Positions 16,879 to 24,745 of a stretch of DNA of 64,000 bases are shown here, piece after piece. Source of the stretch: MWH-TA3 sp044353905 (GTDB lineage: Bacteria > Actinomycetota > Actinomycetes > Actinomycetales > Microbacteriaceae); the NCBI GenBank assembly GCA_044353905.1, contig JBILBA010000003.1:32647-96646 (forward strand), given 5' to 3'. The position numbers and the translations under genes were made by a program. Each line of letters opens with the position of its first letter. The first letter of the stretch is position 1. A model generated the notes under the pieces. That model had not been told where the DNA came from. It worked only from the letters and a program-made list of their open reading frames with translations, and made no database searches.

Positions 16879-17685
16879 TTACGGCGTATTGGTCAACGCA
16901 TAGAGTGTCACCGCTGCGGCGGCGGCGACGTTGAGCGAGTCCACTCCGTGTGACATGGGGATGCGAACCACGCGATCGCTCGCCTCGATCGTCGCCGGCG
17001 TCAACCCGTGACCTTCCGTTCCGAAAACGACTGCGAGTTTCTCGTGGTTCTCGGCCGCAAGTTCGGCAAGCGACACCGCATCATCCGACAGCGCGAGCGA
17101 AGCGACTACGAAACCAGATTCCTTGAGCTCCTGCAGTCCGGCCGGCCACGACGATATCCGTGTCCACGGGACTTGCAGCACGGTCCCCATCGACACACGG
17201 ACACTGCGGCGATACAACGGGTCGGCGCACTCCGGGGTAATCAAGACCGCGTCGGCTCCCAACCCAGCGACACTGCGAAAGATGGCTCCGACGTTGGTGT
17301 GATCGATGATGTTTTCGAGGATGACAATCCGGCGCGCGTCGCGAACGATATCGGCAACACTCGCGAGGGGCGGTCGTTCCATCGCAGCGATGGACCCCCG
17401 GTGCAGCAGGAAACCCGTCAGTTTCTCGAGCTCGGATTCGTCACCAACGAATACCGGAACGTCGGAGTCCCCCAACAGCTTTTCGAGTCGCGGCAGCCAC
17501 TTCTCGAGCGTGATGACTGAAACGGCACGATGCCCCGCCGCCAGCGCGCGTTCGATGACCTTCGGCGACTCAGCAAGGTACAAGCCGGACGACGGTTCGG
17601 ACACCCGGCGCAAGGAAACATCGGTCAGGTTGGTGAAAAACGCGAGACGGGAATCATCGAGTGAGTCGATGGATTCGATTCGCAC
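16879..17685 (-). CDS. SpoU/TrmH-family RNA 2'-O-methyltransferase
   Basis: This is a 268-residue SPOUT-fold methyltransferase. An N-terminal substrate-binding domain (about 1-100) precedes the three SpoU motifs: HTNVGAIFRS, VFGTEGHGL and IPMSHGVDSLNVAAA, the last two forming the knotted AdoMet site. The target, rRNA or tRNA, cannot be named from sequence. The GTG at 17685 lies 2 nt after the DUF805 stop, so the two genes form an operon. Confidence 0.9.
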   Translation of the reverse strand: MRIESIDSLDDSRLAFFTNLTDVSLRRVSEPSSGLYLAESPKVIERALAAGHRAVSVITLEKWLPRLEKLLGDSDVPVFVGDESELEKLTGFLLHRGSIAAMERPPLASVADIVRDARRIVILENIIDHTNVGAIFRSVAGLGADAVLITPECADPLYRRSVRVSMGTVLQVPWTRISSWPAGLQELKESGFVVASLALSDDAVSLAELAAENHEKLAVVFGTEGHGLTPATIEASDRVVRIPMSHGVDSLNVAAAAAVTLYALTNTP

Positions 17686-17687
17686 CG

Positions 17688-18260
17688 CTAACGCGACTCT
17701 ATTGACTTCGCGGGACGCGCTGCGACGACAATCCAGATGATCAAGGCGGCGAGATTCGCAAGGGCGAGAGCCAACATCGTCAGCGCTATCAGCATGAGGC
17801 TTCCCGCGTTGGCGTCAGTGACACCAGCATCGATCATGTCCGCTGACGCGTAACCCAACGAGAACAGCGCCCAAGCGGAGAACGGTCCGATGAGGTGAAC
17901 GCCCCAGGCCAGAATGACTGAGGAGCCGGCCTCTCGGAAGCGACGGATTGTCACCGTCAAGGTGGGAATGAACAACCACATTGTGACGGCAGTTCCAAGA
18001 GTCCAGATGGTCTCGTTGAGGGTGGTGTCGAGGATGCCGCGGATCTGGTTGCCCGTGAAGGTGTCCAGGTTTTCCGGGACAACCAGAGAAGAGGCCGGAA
18101 GCAGCACGGAATCGAGGGTCGTTGCCACGAGGCTCACGAGAACGGTGAACAGGAACCAGTACCAGAACGTTGGACGAGTTGCGGAGCCCGACGTGTTTCG
18201 CCATTGACGGAAGCCGTCGGCGATTGCATCAACGAAAGTGGGACGAGCGGTATCTGCCAT
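17688..18260 (-). CDS. DUF805 family membrane protein
   Basis: This 190-residue protein has four hydrophobic segments (about 32-52, 85-103, 115-140, 155-180). The N-terminal DGFRQWRNTSGSATRPTFWYW segment is the usual DUF805 beginning, and the RFREAGSS loop between helices is also typical. The function is unknown. The ATG at 18260 is preceded by GATAAT at 6 nt; longer reading-frame extensions run into the divergent gene and have no family support. Confidence 0.82.
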   Translation of the reverse strand: MADTARPTFVDAIADGFRQWRNTSGSATRPTFWYWFLFTVLVSLVATTLDSVLLPASSLVVPENLDTFTGNQIRGILDTTLNETIWTLGTAVTMWLFIPTLTVTIRRFREAGSSVILAWGVHLIGPFSAWALFSLGYASADMIDAGVTDANAGSLMLIALTMLALALANLAALIIWIVVAARPAKSIESR

Positions 18261-18266
18261 GCCTCC

Positions 18267-18272
18267 ATTATC
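18267..18272 (-). promoter_or_regulatory. Predicted -10 element of the DUF805 gene (leaderless)
   Basis: GATAAT, a 6-nt spacer (GGAGGC), then ATG at 18260. This is the same spacer sequence as at the M20 gene. Confidence 0.5.
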
Positions 18273-18288
18273 CCCGCACCTCGGCTCG

Positions 18289-18294
18289 TAGACT
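18289..18294 (+). promoter_or_regulatory. Predicted -10 element of the phosphoglycerate-mutase-like gene
   Basis: TAGACT, a 9-nt spacer, then ATG at 18304. The leader would be at most 2-3 nt. Confidence 0.5.
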
Positions 18295-18303
18295 GAACGC
18301 ACG

Positions 18304-18930
18304 ATGACAAACTTTTTCCTCGTCCGCCACGGTGAAACCGATTGGAACCGCCTCGGGCGCATCCAAGGGTCAACCGACATTCCTCTCAACGAGACGGGTC
18401 GTGCACAGGCCGTTGCAACCGGCGAGAAGATGCAGGGACGTCGATGGGATGTCATCGCATCGAGCCCACTGTCCCGAGCCATGGAAACCGCGAGCCTCAT
18501 TGCAACGGCACTCGGACTGCCGGAACCGACACCAATCGCGGAACTTGTCGAGCGCCACTATGGCGAAGCCGAGGGAATGACCGGTCCAGAACTCGAGGCC
18601 TTCTATCCCGACGACACTCCCGTGCCGGGCCGAGAAACTCGAGATGCAGTGAAAGTTCGCGTCCTCGAGGCCATGCACTCAATCGCCGCCGCGAACAAGG
18701 GCAAGAACGTCATCATCGTCGCCCACGGCGGTGTCATTCGAGCCGTGCTGCAATCGACGACGGGTCAAGCGTTCTTCGGCGAGCGAATCACGAACGGCTC
18801 CGTGCATTCTTTCCATCACTCCGACGACGGCTTGCAGCTCGTCCAATTCAACGATCCACTCGAATTGCTGACGGACGACATCACTCTTCCCGACTTTGAA
18901 GACCAACAACCCCTGGAGAAGCGCGACTAA
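18304..18930 (+). CDS. Histidine phosphatase family protein (phosphoglycerate-mutase-like)
   Basis: This is a 208-residue histidine phosphatase. The LVRHGETDWN motif carries the phospho-accepting His9, and the second catalytic His is in VAHGG (His141). Conserved ASSPLSRAMETA and ERHYGEAEGM segments are present. It is a cofactor-independent-of-BPG type broad phosphatase rather than a glycolytic mutase by length and motif; the substrate is unknown. The stop shares one base with the ybaK ATG. Confidence 0.88.
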   Translation: MTNFFLVRHGETDWNRLGRIQGSTDIPLNETGRAQAVATGEKMQGRRWDVIASSPLSRAMETASLIATALGLPEPTPIAELVERHYGEAEGMTGPELEAFYPDDTPVPGRETRDAVKVRVLEAMHSIAAANKGKNVIIVAHGGVIRAVLQSTTGQAFFGERITNGSVHSFHHSDDGLQLVQFNDPLELLTDDITLPDFEDQQPLEKRD

Positions 18931-19424
18931 TGGGCTGGAAGAACATCGACGAGCCGCACCCGAACGGGGTTCGCGTTCGGGACGCGCTTCGTGCTCTCGG
19001 TGTCGACACGGACATCGTCGAAACTCTCGAATCATCCCCCACCGCTGCACGAGCAGCCGAACAACTCGACATCGAGATTGGTCAAGTGTGCAACTCGCTC
19101 GTGTTCAACGCCGACGGAAAGCCCTTGCTCATCCTCGCGTCGGGCGGCCACAAGGTCGACACTGATCGCGTCGCGGCGCACATTGGTGCGGAATCGGTTC
19201 ATCGTCCCGACGCTGATTTCGTCCGCGAGCACACGAGCCAACCAATCGGAGGGGTCGCTCCGGTCGGACACCCCGCACCTCTGCGCACCATCGTCGACAC
19301 GGCACTCGGAAATTGGGACGTCGTGTGGGCGGCCGGCGGTCACCCCCACTACGTCTACCCCACGTCGTTCGAGGAACTTGTCCGCATTACGGGCGGCGAA
19401 CCTCTCGACGTCGGTGTGCGGTAG
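18930..19424 (+). CDS. YbaK/EbsC family protein (aminoacyl-tRNA deacylase-like)
   Basis: This 164-residue protein has the YbaK/ProX fold. Members hydrolyse mischarged Cys- or Ala-tRNA(Pro) in trans. Seen here: VCNSLVFNADGKPLLILASG with the conserved Lys, the GHKVD turn, the GGVAPVGHP loop and the C-terminal GHPHYVYPTSFEELVRITG. It is co-transcribed with the upstream phosphatase (1-bp overlap). Its last 38 bp overlap, antisense, the end of the AlkD-like gene. Confidence 0.88.
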   Translation: MGWKNIDEPHPNGVRVRDALRALGVDTDIVETLESSPTAARAAEQLDIEIGQVCNSLVFNADGKPLLILASGGHKVDTDRVAAHIGAESVHRPDADFVREHTSQPIGGVAPVGHPAPLRTIVDTALGNWDVVWAAGGHPHYVYPTSFEELVRITGGEPLDVGVR

Positions 19425-20112
19425 CCAAACCCTTTCGGATCTCTCGCATCGCGACGGGATTAGGTGACAGGTTCTCGACGACGAACCGCTCGATGCGCGC
19501 TGGGTTCAATCGTGCACAGTCACGAAGTGCCCAGCCGATCGCTTTGGCAATGAAAAACTCTTCGTCGCGCCAGTGTTCGTGCGCCAGTTCGCAGACTCGG
19601 TCGATGTCAGTCTGCGACTTCCACCCTCGCTGATGGCCGATGGCCGCACGAATGAGCCAGCGGTCCCCCGATTCCGACCACGCATCGACGAGGTGCGCGT
19701 GTCCGAATCGTCGACAGAGTGGGCTCACCATTGCACTGACGAGCCCATCCACGCTGTCCCACCACGGAGTGGATGTGAGCAGCTGTGCTCCGAACGTTGG
19801 CAGAAAATCTTCGTCCGCGACCTTGCCCCAGTGGGCGATGAGGTCGTATGCGGCGTAATGAAAATCACGCTCTGGTTCACCGAATAACGCGATAGCGGCT
19901 AATCCGAGTTCGTTACTCGTCGGTTGGTCGAGCGACGCCCACGAGGACCGCAGCGCTGCACGTCGATTCGGTGCGCTAACGCCCAAGAATGGCGCGATGT
20001 CTTTCATGTACCGACGTGCGCCACTTGCTGTGGACGGATCGCAAAGCGGTTCGAGGGCCGCCCTACTTCGCTCGACTACCGCACCGACCCACGACGTGTC
20101 GGGACCCGTCAT
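19387..20112 (-). CDS. DNA alkylation repair (AlkD-like) HEAT-repeat protein
   Basis: This 241-residue all-helical protein belongs to the AlkC/AlkD DNA-alkylation-repair family. Features are RRYMKDIAPFLGVSAPNRRA near residue 35, FHYAAYDLIAHW, the WWDSVDGL segment with the functional Asp region of AlkD, and FIAKAIGWALRDCARLNP. Family members remove N3/N7-alkylated purines without base flipping. It overlaps the alpha/beta hydrolase by ATGA and ybaK by 38 bp tail to tail. Confidence 0.85.
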   Translation of the reverse strand: MTGPDTSWVGAVVERSRAALEPLCDPSTASGARRYMKDIAPFLGVSAPNRRAALRSSWASLDQPTSNELGLAAIALFGEPERDFHYAAYDLIAHWGKVADEDFLPTFGAQLLTSTPWWDSVDGLVSAMVSPLCRRFGHAHLVDAWSESGDRWLIRAAIGHQRGWKSQTDIDRVCELAHEHWRDEEFFIAKAIGWALRDCARLNPARIERFVVENLSPNPVAMREIRKGLATAHRRREVRRP

Positions 20113-20999
20113 CGTTGGTGACGGGCAAGGAATGCGCGGATTGCCGCCGCGGTCTCAATTGGTTTTTCGTAGTGAACGAGATGCCCGACGTCCCCCAGGA
20201 CGTGCAACTCGGCATTGGGAAACTCCCGTTGGATCGCCCGCTGTGCAGTGAGAGGGGTGATGTCGTCCTCGTCTGCGGCAACGAGCAAGACGGGAGCGTC
20301 AATTTGAGACGCGTAGTCCGCGACTGTTGCGGTTGTTGACACGGTGAACGCGGTGACGAGCGAGTCTCGGTCGGAATAGCTCGAAAAGTAACGCGCGTGC
20401 TGCTCGTGAATCCAGCGGCGTAGTGCAGGATTTCGCGACTTCGTCAACATCTCGCTCATCGCTCGAACGAAGATGGGGTTCCCCAACCACGCAGAACCAA
20501 GACGTTTGGGCAACATCCGCCCGACGGAGTACCAGAGCGACGCGAGTGCTGCCGCGACGCGTTTCGGGCCTGTCAATGCGAGCTGTGAGATCGGGTTGAC
20601 GAGGATGATGGGCGTCTTTCTCGGACCACGTAGCGCGTTCGCCACAACGACAGATCCGAAGGAGTGGCCGAGCACAACGGCATCAACACTCTGTGTTGCC
20701 GCGAGAAACGCACGCAACCAACGACCGTAGTCGTCGATTGACGAGAGCCCGGTTGGCCACGTGCTGCTCGATCCGAAGACGGGCATATCCGGTATCAGAA
20801 TTCGGTATTCGGGCAAAGCGTCGGCGAACAGTTGCAAGCCGTGGTGGTCACCGCGGAAGCCGTGAACAAACACCAATGTCTTCGCTTTCGCGGACGAGGT
20901 GAATTCCCACCAGTGCGTCGTCGTGTTGTCAACCTGGAGGACGTGCTCGATTCCGACTCGGGGCTCCAGATCACTGGAATAGGGATTCGGCACGATCAC
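20109..20999 (-). CDS. Alpha/beta hydrolase
   Basis: This is a 296-residue alpha/beta-fold hydrolase. The oxyanion-hole strand is LVFVHGFRGD, the nucleophile elbow GHSFG (Ser113), an acidic residue lies in LLVAADEDDI, and the catalytic His is in DVGHLVHYEKP. A basic cap helix region sits at about 130-190. The substrate is unknown. The GTG at 20999 was chosen from TACACT 6 nt upstream; a second in-frame GTG is two codons further on. The frame is open upstream, but that part overlaps the divergent exonuclease gene. Confidence 0.85.
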   Translation of the reverse strand: MIVPNPYSSDLEPRVGIEHVLQVDNTTTHWWEFTSSAKAKTLVFVHGFRGDHHGLQLFADALPEYRILIPDMPVFGSSSTWPTGLSSIDDYGRWLRAFLAATQSVDAVVLGHSFGSVVVANALRGPRKTPIILVNPISQLALTGPKRVAAALASLWYSVGRMLPKRLGSAWLGNPIFVRAMSEMLTKSRNPALRRWIHEQHARYFSSYSDRDSLVTAFTVSTTATVADYASQIDAPVLLVAADEDDITPLTAQRAIQREFPNAELHVLGDVGHLVHYEKPIETAAAIRAFLARHQR

Positions 21000-21005
21000 C
21001 CTTTG

Positions 21006-21011
21006 AGTGTA
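21006..21011 (-). promoter_or_regulatory. Predicted -10 element of the alpha/beta hydrolase gene
   Basis: TACACT, a 6-nt spacer (CAAAGG), then GTG at 20999. Confidence 0.4.
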
Positions 21012-21056
21012 GAACGCCGACCCATTCGCTTCAGGGTTTCGTGACCGCCCCGCGCG

Positions 21057-21062
21057 TAGGCT
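21057..21062 (+). promoter_or_regulatory. Predicted -10 element of the DEDDh exonuclease gene (leaderless)
   Basis: TAGGCT, a 6-nt spacer (GAACTC), then ATG at 21069. Confidence 0.5.
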
Positions 21063-21068
21063 GAACTC

Positions 21069-21800
21069 ATGAGCACATGGGAACGACTGGGGGTCTTTGA
21101 CCTCGAAACCACCGGACTGGACGTCACACAGAGCCGGATTGTGACCGCATTCGTCGGCGTCCTCGACTCGAACGGCGAACTCATCGAATCGCGGGCGTGG
21201 ATCGCTGACCCCGGAATCGAAATCCCCGAGGCCGCGGCCAACGTTCACGGGTTTACGACGGAACGCGCCCGCACCGAGGGACGCCCCGCCGCTGAGGTGG
21301 TTTCCGAGATCGTTGAGCGACTTCGCGAATTGTTCGCCGAAGGTACACCCGTCGTCGCCTACAACGCGTCCTATGACTTTTCGCTGTTGCACCACGACGC
21401 GCTCCGCAATGGTGTCCCTCCGCTCGACACACCGAAACCCATCGTCGATCCGCTGGTCATCGACAAGAAGGTGGACACCTATCGAAAGGGCTCGCGCACC
21501 CTGCAAGCGGCTTGCGACCTCTACGGCGTCGACCTCGGCTCGGCACACGATTCAGAGGCCGATTCGATCGGAGCCGGGCGCGTATTCAAAGCGATTCAGG
21601 CGAAGTTCGGACAGTCCCCGGAACTGCAGCTGTCACCCGGCGATTTACACGATGCTCAGGTCGCGTGGGCCAAAGCTCAGGCAGAGTCCTTCGCTCGTTA
21701 TCTCGCGGGTAAGGGCGAAACGTCGCGCCGGGTGGGCGACGGCATCTGGCCCGTTTTCCGAAACGATGACAGCCCAATGGTGATGGACGTCATTCTCTAA
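21069..21800 (+). CDS. DEDDh 3'-5' exonuclease (DNA polymerase III epsilon-like)
   Basis: This is a 243-residue exonuclease. Exo I is VFDLETTGL (Asp11, Glu13), exo II AYNASYDFSLLHHD, and exo III SAHDSEADSIGAG with the catalytic His and final Asp. The fold is that of DnaQ; the protein is not fused to a GIY-YIG domain. It may proofread or trim DNA or RNA ends; the partner cannot be read from context. It is monocistronic and ends at a bidirectional terminator shared with the L31 gene. Confidence 0.9.
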   Translation: MSTWERLGVFDLETTGLDVTQSRIVTAFVGVLDSNGELIESRAWIADPGIEIPEAAANVHGFTTERARTEGRPAAEVVSEIVERLRELFAEGTPVVAYNASYDFSLLHHDALRNGVPPLDTPKPIVDPLVIDKKVDTYRKGSRTLQAACDLYGVDLGSAHDSEADSIGAGRVFKAIQAKFGQSPELQLSPGDLHDAQVAWAKAQAESFARYLAGKGETSRRVGDGIWPVFRNDDSPMVMDVIL

Positions 21801-21820
21801 AGGTCCGGTTGCTAAACGAC

Positions 21821-21847
21821 AAAGGCCACGCGATTCGCGTGGCCTTT
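21821..21847. terminator. Bidirectional rho-independent terminator
   Basis: A perfect 12-bp stem (AAAGGCCACGCG paired with CGCGTGGCCTTT) encloses a 3-nt loop. It serves the exonuclease gene on plus and rpmE2 on minus. Confidence 0.85.
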
Positions 21848-21863
21848 GTGACGAAGACGGGAC

Positions 21864-22112
21864 TTACTGTCCGAAACCTTCGTAACGCTTGTTGAACTTC
21901 TCGACGCGACCGGCCGAGTCCATGATGCGCTGCTTTCCCGTGTAGAACGGGTGCGACGCCGACGAGATTTCCACGTCGATCACGGGGTATTCGGCTCCGT
22001 CGAACGACACGGTCTTTTCCGAGGTCGCCGTCGAACGAGTGAGGAACATTTCGCCGCTCGCGAGATCGCGAAAAACGATCGGAGCGTACGTTGGGTGAAT
22101 TTCAGCCTTCAT
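21864..22112 (-). CDS. rpmE2: 50S ribosomal protein L31, type B
   Basis: This 82-residue ribosomal protein starts MKAEIHPTYAPIVFRD. It lacks the CxxC zinc ligands of type A L31 and carries the SHPFYTGKQR segment typical of both. Type B L31 usually replaces the zinc form under zinc limitation. The ATG at 22112 follows an AAAAGGA Shine-Dalgarno. No AT-rich Zur-type palindrome was seen upstream, so it may be the constitutive copy. It is monocistronic. Confidence 0.95.
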   Translation of the reverse strand: MKAEIHPTYAPIVFRDLASGEMFLTRSTATSEKTVSFDGAEYPVIDVEISSASHPFYTGKQRIMDSAGRVEKFNKRYEGFGQ

Positions 22113-22180
22113 GATGTCCTTTTGAGATGCGGGGGCGCGTGTGCGCAACACTCAACTGTATCAGATGCGGATTGCTTGGG

Positions 22181-22960
22181 CTAATCTCCGCGGGCGGCGA
22201 AGCGACCAGCGACGCGCGACACGGTGATGGGGAAACCGAATGCGCTGCTCAGAACTTCTGAGCTGAGGGTCGAGCTGATGAGGCCAGCCGCGTGAACTCG
22301 TCCGTCCTTCAACACCAGGGCGTGTGTGAAACCGGCGGGAATCTCTTCGACGTGGTGCGTGACCATGAGAATCACGGGCGCGCTCGGTGACGTCGCGTAA
22401 TCCCCCAGCAAATGCATGAGTTCTTCGCGTGAACCGAGGTCGAGGCTCGCGGCTGGTTCGTCCAACAACAGCATCTCGGGGTCGGTCATCACCGAGCGGG
22501 CAATCATCGTCCGTTTCTGCTCGCCGTCACTGAGCGTTCCGAAGGTCCGATCGGCGAGGTGCTCGAGTTTCCACTCCGCCAGAACCCGACGAGCTCTTTC
22601 TTCGTCGACGACGTCGTATTGCTCGTTCCACCGTCCCGTCACGGCCCAGGCGGCGGTCATCACGACATTGACAACAGTTTCGCTCGCCGGGATCAGTCGC
22701 GCCATCGCCGTAGAAGCGAGACCCAAACGCGGCCTCAATCCAAAGACATCGCCCTCGCCGAGCGTCTCGCCGAGGACGGTGACGGTTCCATCGGTCGGAT
22801 GCTCGTGTGCTGCGGCCAACATGAGGAGAGTGGTCTTTCCAGCACCGTTCGGCCCGATGATGACCCAACGTTCGTCGTCGTTTACCGCCCACTCGATGTC
22901 ATCCAAGATGAGGTTTCCGTCACGGACGACAGAGACGTTTCGGAAGTTCACTACTGACAT
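22181..22960 (-). CDS. ABC transporter ATP-binding protein
   Basis: This is a 259-residue single ATPase domain: Walker A GPNGAGKT (36-43), signature LSDGEQKR, Walker B MLLLDEPAAS and switch VTHHVEE. No permease or binding-protein gene is adjacent, so the transport partner is unknown, and a non-transport role remains possible. The ATG has TAGTCT 9 nt upstream. Confidence 0.88.
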   Translation of the reverse strand: MSVVNFRNVSVVRDGNLILDDIEWAVNDDERWVIIGPNGAGKTTLLMLAAAHEHPTDGTVTVLGETLGEGDVFGLRPRLGLASTAMARLIPASETVVNVVMTAAWAVTGRWNEQYDVVDEERARRVLAEWKLEHLADRTFGTLSDGEQKRTMIARSVMTDPEMLLLDEPAASLDLGSREELMHLLGDYATSPSAPVILMVTHHVEEIPAGFTHALVLKDGRVHAAGLISSTLSSEVLSSAFGFPITVSRVAGRFAARGD

Positions 22961-22969
22961 GGTGTCTAC

Positions 22970-22975
22970 AGACTA
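22970..22975 (-). promoter_or_regulatory. Predicted -10 element of the ABC ATPase gene
   Basis: TAGTCT, a 9-nt spacer (GTAGACACC), then ATG at 22960. The arrangement is nearly identical to that at rapZ. Confidence 0.45.
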
Positions 22976-23045
22976 CGCGCACGCGCTCAGAGTCCGCGAT
23001 GAGCGATTGGCAACCGAAATGACTGCCCTGATGAGGCGTTATCCT

Positions 23046-23051
23046 TATAGT
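23046..23051 (+). promoter_or_regulatory. Possible -10 element of serB
   Basis: TATAGT about 20 nt before the GTG start. No clear -35 was seen. Confidence 0.4.
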
Positions 23052-23060
23052 CCCGTCGAA

Positions 23061-23066
23061 AAGGAG
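23061..23066 (+). promoter_or_regulatory. Shine-Dalgarno that fixes the serB start
   Basis: AAGGAG with a 5-nt spacer to the GTG at 23072. The upstream in-frame GTG at 23066 overlaps this site and is therefore unlikely to be used. Confidence 0.6.
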
Positions 23067-23071
23067 TGAGC

Positions 23072-23713
23072 GTGAGTCGTTTCATCGTCGTCTGTGATGT
23101 CGACTCGACGCTCATCAATGACGAGGTGATTGACCTCCTCGCTGATGCGGCGGGATCCAGAGACGAAGTTGCTGCCATAACCGAACGAGCCATGCGCGGC
23201 GATTTGGATTTTGCTGAGTCACTCGCGCAGAGGGTCGCAACTCTGCGCGGTACTCCGGCAAAGGTGCTGGATGACGTTCTTGGAGCCGTCACGATCACAA
23301 CCGGTGCGCTCCCCCTCGTGCACGCCGTTCACGAAGCGGGCGGCTACATCATCGCCGTATCGGGCGGATTCCGAGAGATTCTCGACCCCATCGCGACTCA
23401 GTTGGGACTTGACGCGTGGGTGGCGAACGGGCTCGAAGTCATCGACGGAGTCTTTACAGGACGAACCTACGGACCGTTAGTCGACGCCGCAGCGAAAGCG
23501 AACTTCCTCACGGCATATGCGAAAAAACGTCGCATTCCCCTGTTGAACACGATCGCGGTCGGAGACGGAGCGAATGATTTGGCCATGATGAACATTGCCG
23601 GTCTGTCGGTCGGGTTCTGCGCAAAGCCCGCCGTCCGAGAGTCCGCTCAGGTCAACATTGACGTTCGAGACCTGTCATTGGTCGCATCGTATTTCGGGCG
23701 ACGCGCGAGCTGA
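23072..23713 (+). CDS. serB: Phosphoserine phosphatase SerB-like (HAD)
   Basis: This 213-residue HAD enzyme carries VCDVDSTLI (nucleophile Asp9, acid Asp11), IAVSGGFREIL (motif II), AKANFL (motif III Lys) and VGDGANDLAMM (motif IV). It should catalyse the last step of serine synthesis. No N-terminal ACT domain is present; the size is that of the catalytic core. It lies 7 bp from convergent fabG. Confidence 0.9.
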   Translation: MSRFIVVCDVDSTLINDEVIDLLADAAGSRDEVAAITERAMRGDLDFAESLAQRVATLRGTPAKVLDDVLGAVTITTGALPLVHAVHEAGGYIIAVSGGFREILDPIATQLGLDAWVANGLEVIDGVFTGRTYGPLVDAAAKANFLTAYAKKRRIPLLNTIAVGDGANDLAMMNIAGLSVGFCAKPAVRESAQVNIDVRDLSLVASYFGRRAS

Positions 23714-23720
23714 CCTCGAG

Positions 23721-24431
23721 TTAGTGACCCATTCCGAGTCCGCCGTCGACGGGGATGACGGCTCCTGAAATGTAGGCCGCGTCGTCGGAAGCGAGCCACG
23801 CGACAACAGAAGCCACTTCCGCCGGAGTCGCAAAACGGCCAGCGGGAATAGTCCGCTTGTACTCGGCCTGTTGCTCGGCGGGCAGCGATGCCGTCATGTC
23901 GGTTTCGATGAAACCCGGAGCGACGACGTTGGCCGTGATCCCACGAGAAGCGAGTTCACGCGTCAGCGATCGAGCAAAACCCACGAGCGCGCTCTTGGAC
24001 GATGCGTAATTGACTTGACCGGCGCTTCCCAGAAGGCCGACGACCGACGAGATGAAGATGACGCGTCCAAACCGCTGTTTGATCATCGAGGTGATCCCCC
24101 GCTTGACCAGTCGAAACGAGCCGGTGAGGTTGGTGTCGATGACCGACTCGAAATCTTCATCCGACATTCGCATGAGAAGCGTGTCCTTCGTAATGCCAGC
24201 GTTCGCCACGATGACTTCAATCGGGCCAAGTTTCTCTTCGACCGTGGCAATTGCCGCGGTGAGCGAGTCGCCGTCGGTGACGTCCGCAATCACGGTGAGG
24301 CTTCCTTTCGGGCCCTCTCCGGAACGCGCAGTCACGGCGACGCGGTGCCCGAGTTCGATGAACTTTTCGGCGATAGAAAAGCCGATACCGCGGTTTCCGC
24401 CGGTGATGAGTACGGTGCGTGCTGTGGTCAT
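23721..24431 (-). CDS. fabG: 3-oxoacyl-ACP reductase FabG-like short-chain dehydrogenase
   Basis: This is a 236-residue SDR. The NADPH loop is GGNRGIG (11-17), NAG at 77-79, and the catalytic Ser129 and YASSK (Tyr142, Lys146) are in place. LTRELASRGITANVVAPGFIETDMT and PVDGGLGMGH match FabG/MabA of fatty-acid synthesis. It is not next to other fab genes, so the acyl substrate is inferred. The ATG has TACGCT 7 nt upstream. Confidence 0.88.
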   Translation of the reverse strand: MTTARTVLITGGNRGIGFSIAEKFIELGHRVAVTARSGEGPKGSLTVIADVTDGDSLTAAIATVEEKLGPIEVIVANAGITKDTLLMRMSDEDFESVIDTNLTGSFRLVKRGITSMIKQRFGRVIFISSVVGLLGSAGQVNYASSKSALVGFARSLTRELASRGITANVVAPGFIETDMTASLPAEQQAEYKRTIPAGRFATPAEVASVVAWLASDDAAYISGAVIPVDGGLGMGH

Positions 24432-24438
24432 GGTTACC

Positions 24439-24444
24439 AGCGTA
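24439..24444 (-). promoter_or_regulatory. Predicted -10 element of fabG (leaderless)
   Basis: TACGCT, a 7-nt spacer (GGTAACC), then ATG at 24431. Confidence 0.45.
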
Positions 24445-24454
24445 GTGGCGGGCG

Positions 24455-24460
24455 TAGACT
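24455..24460 (+). promoter_or_regulatory. Predicted -10 element of the DUF3099 gene (leaderless)
   Basis: TAGACT, a 6-nt spacer, then ATG at 24467. It lies only 10 bp from the fabG -10 on the other strand. Confidence 0.5.
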
Positions 24461-24466
24461 TGAGGC

Positions 24467-24745
24467 ATGACTCTGGAGACGCAATCGCTGACCTCGCTAC
24501 CGGTGTCTCCGAACGAGGAACGCAAGTCGCGGTTGGGTCACTATCTAATCGCCATGGGACTTCGCTTGGTCTGTTTGTTCTTGTGCTTCGTCACACCGGG
24601 TTGGTGGATCCTGCTTCCCGTGGTCGGCGTTATCGTCCTGCCTCTTTTGGCGGTCGGTCTTGCGAATGCTGTCAACTCCAATGCTTCGAAATCATTGCGC
24701 ACCCGCGAATCCAACGTGCCGAGTCTGACGAGTTTCACGCCGTGA
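24467..24745 (+). CDS. DUF3099 family membrane protein
   Basis: This 92-residue actinobacterial protein of unknown function has a disordered N-terminus, two transmembrane helices (about residues 24-43 and 46-66, around WWILLPVVGVIVLP) and a polar tail. Pairing with fabG and SURF1 is common in this group. It overlaps the SURF1 start by GTGA. Confidence 0.8.
   Translation: MTLETQSLTSLPVSPNEERKSRLGHYLIAMGLRLVCLFLCFVTPGWWILLPVVGVIVLPLLAVGLANAVNSNASKSLRTRESNVPSLTSFTP

Noticed and set aside
20999..21548. Upstream extension of the alpha/beta hydrolase frame
   Set aside because: It runs antisense through the divergent exonuclease gene and carries no hydrolase features.
24052..24741. Upstream extension of the SURF1 frame
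   Set aside because: It covers fabG antisense and DUF3099 out of frame; the GTGA junction at 24742 gives a normal SURF1 N-terminus.
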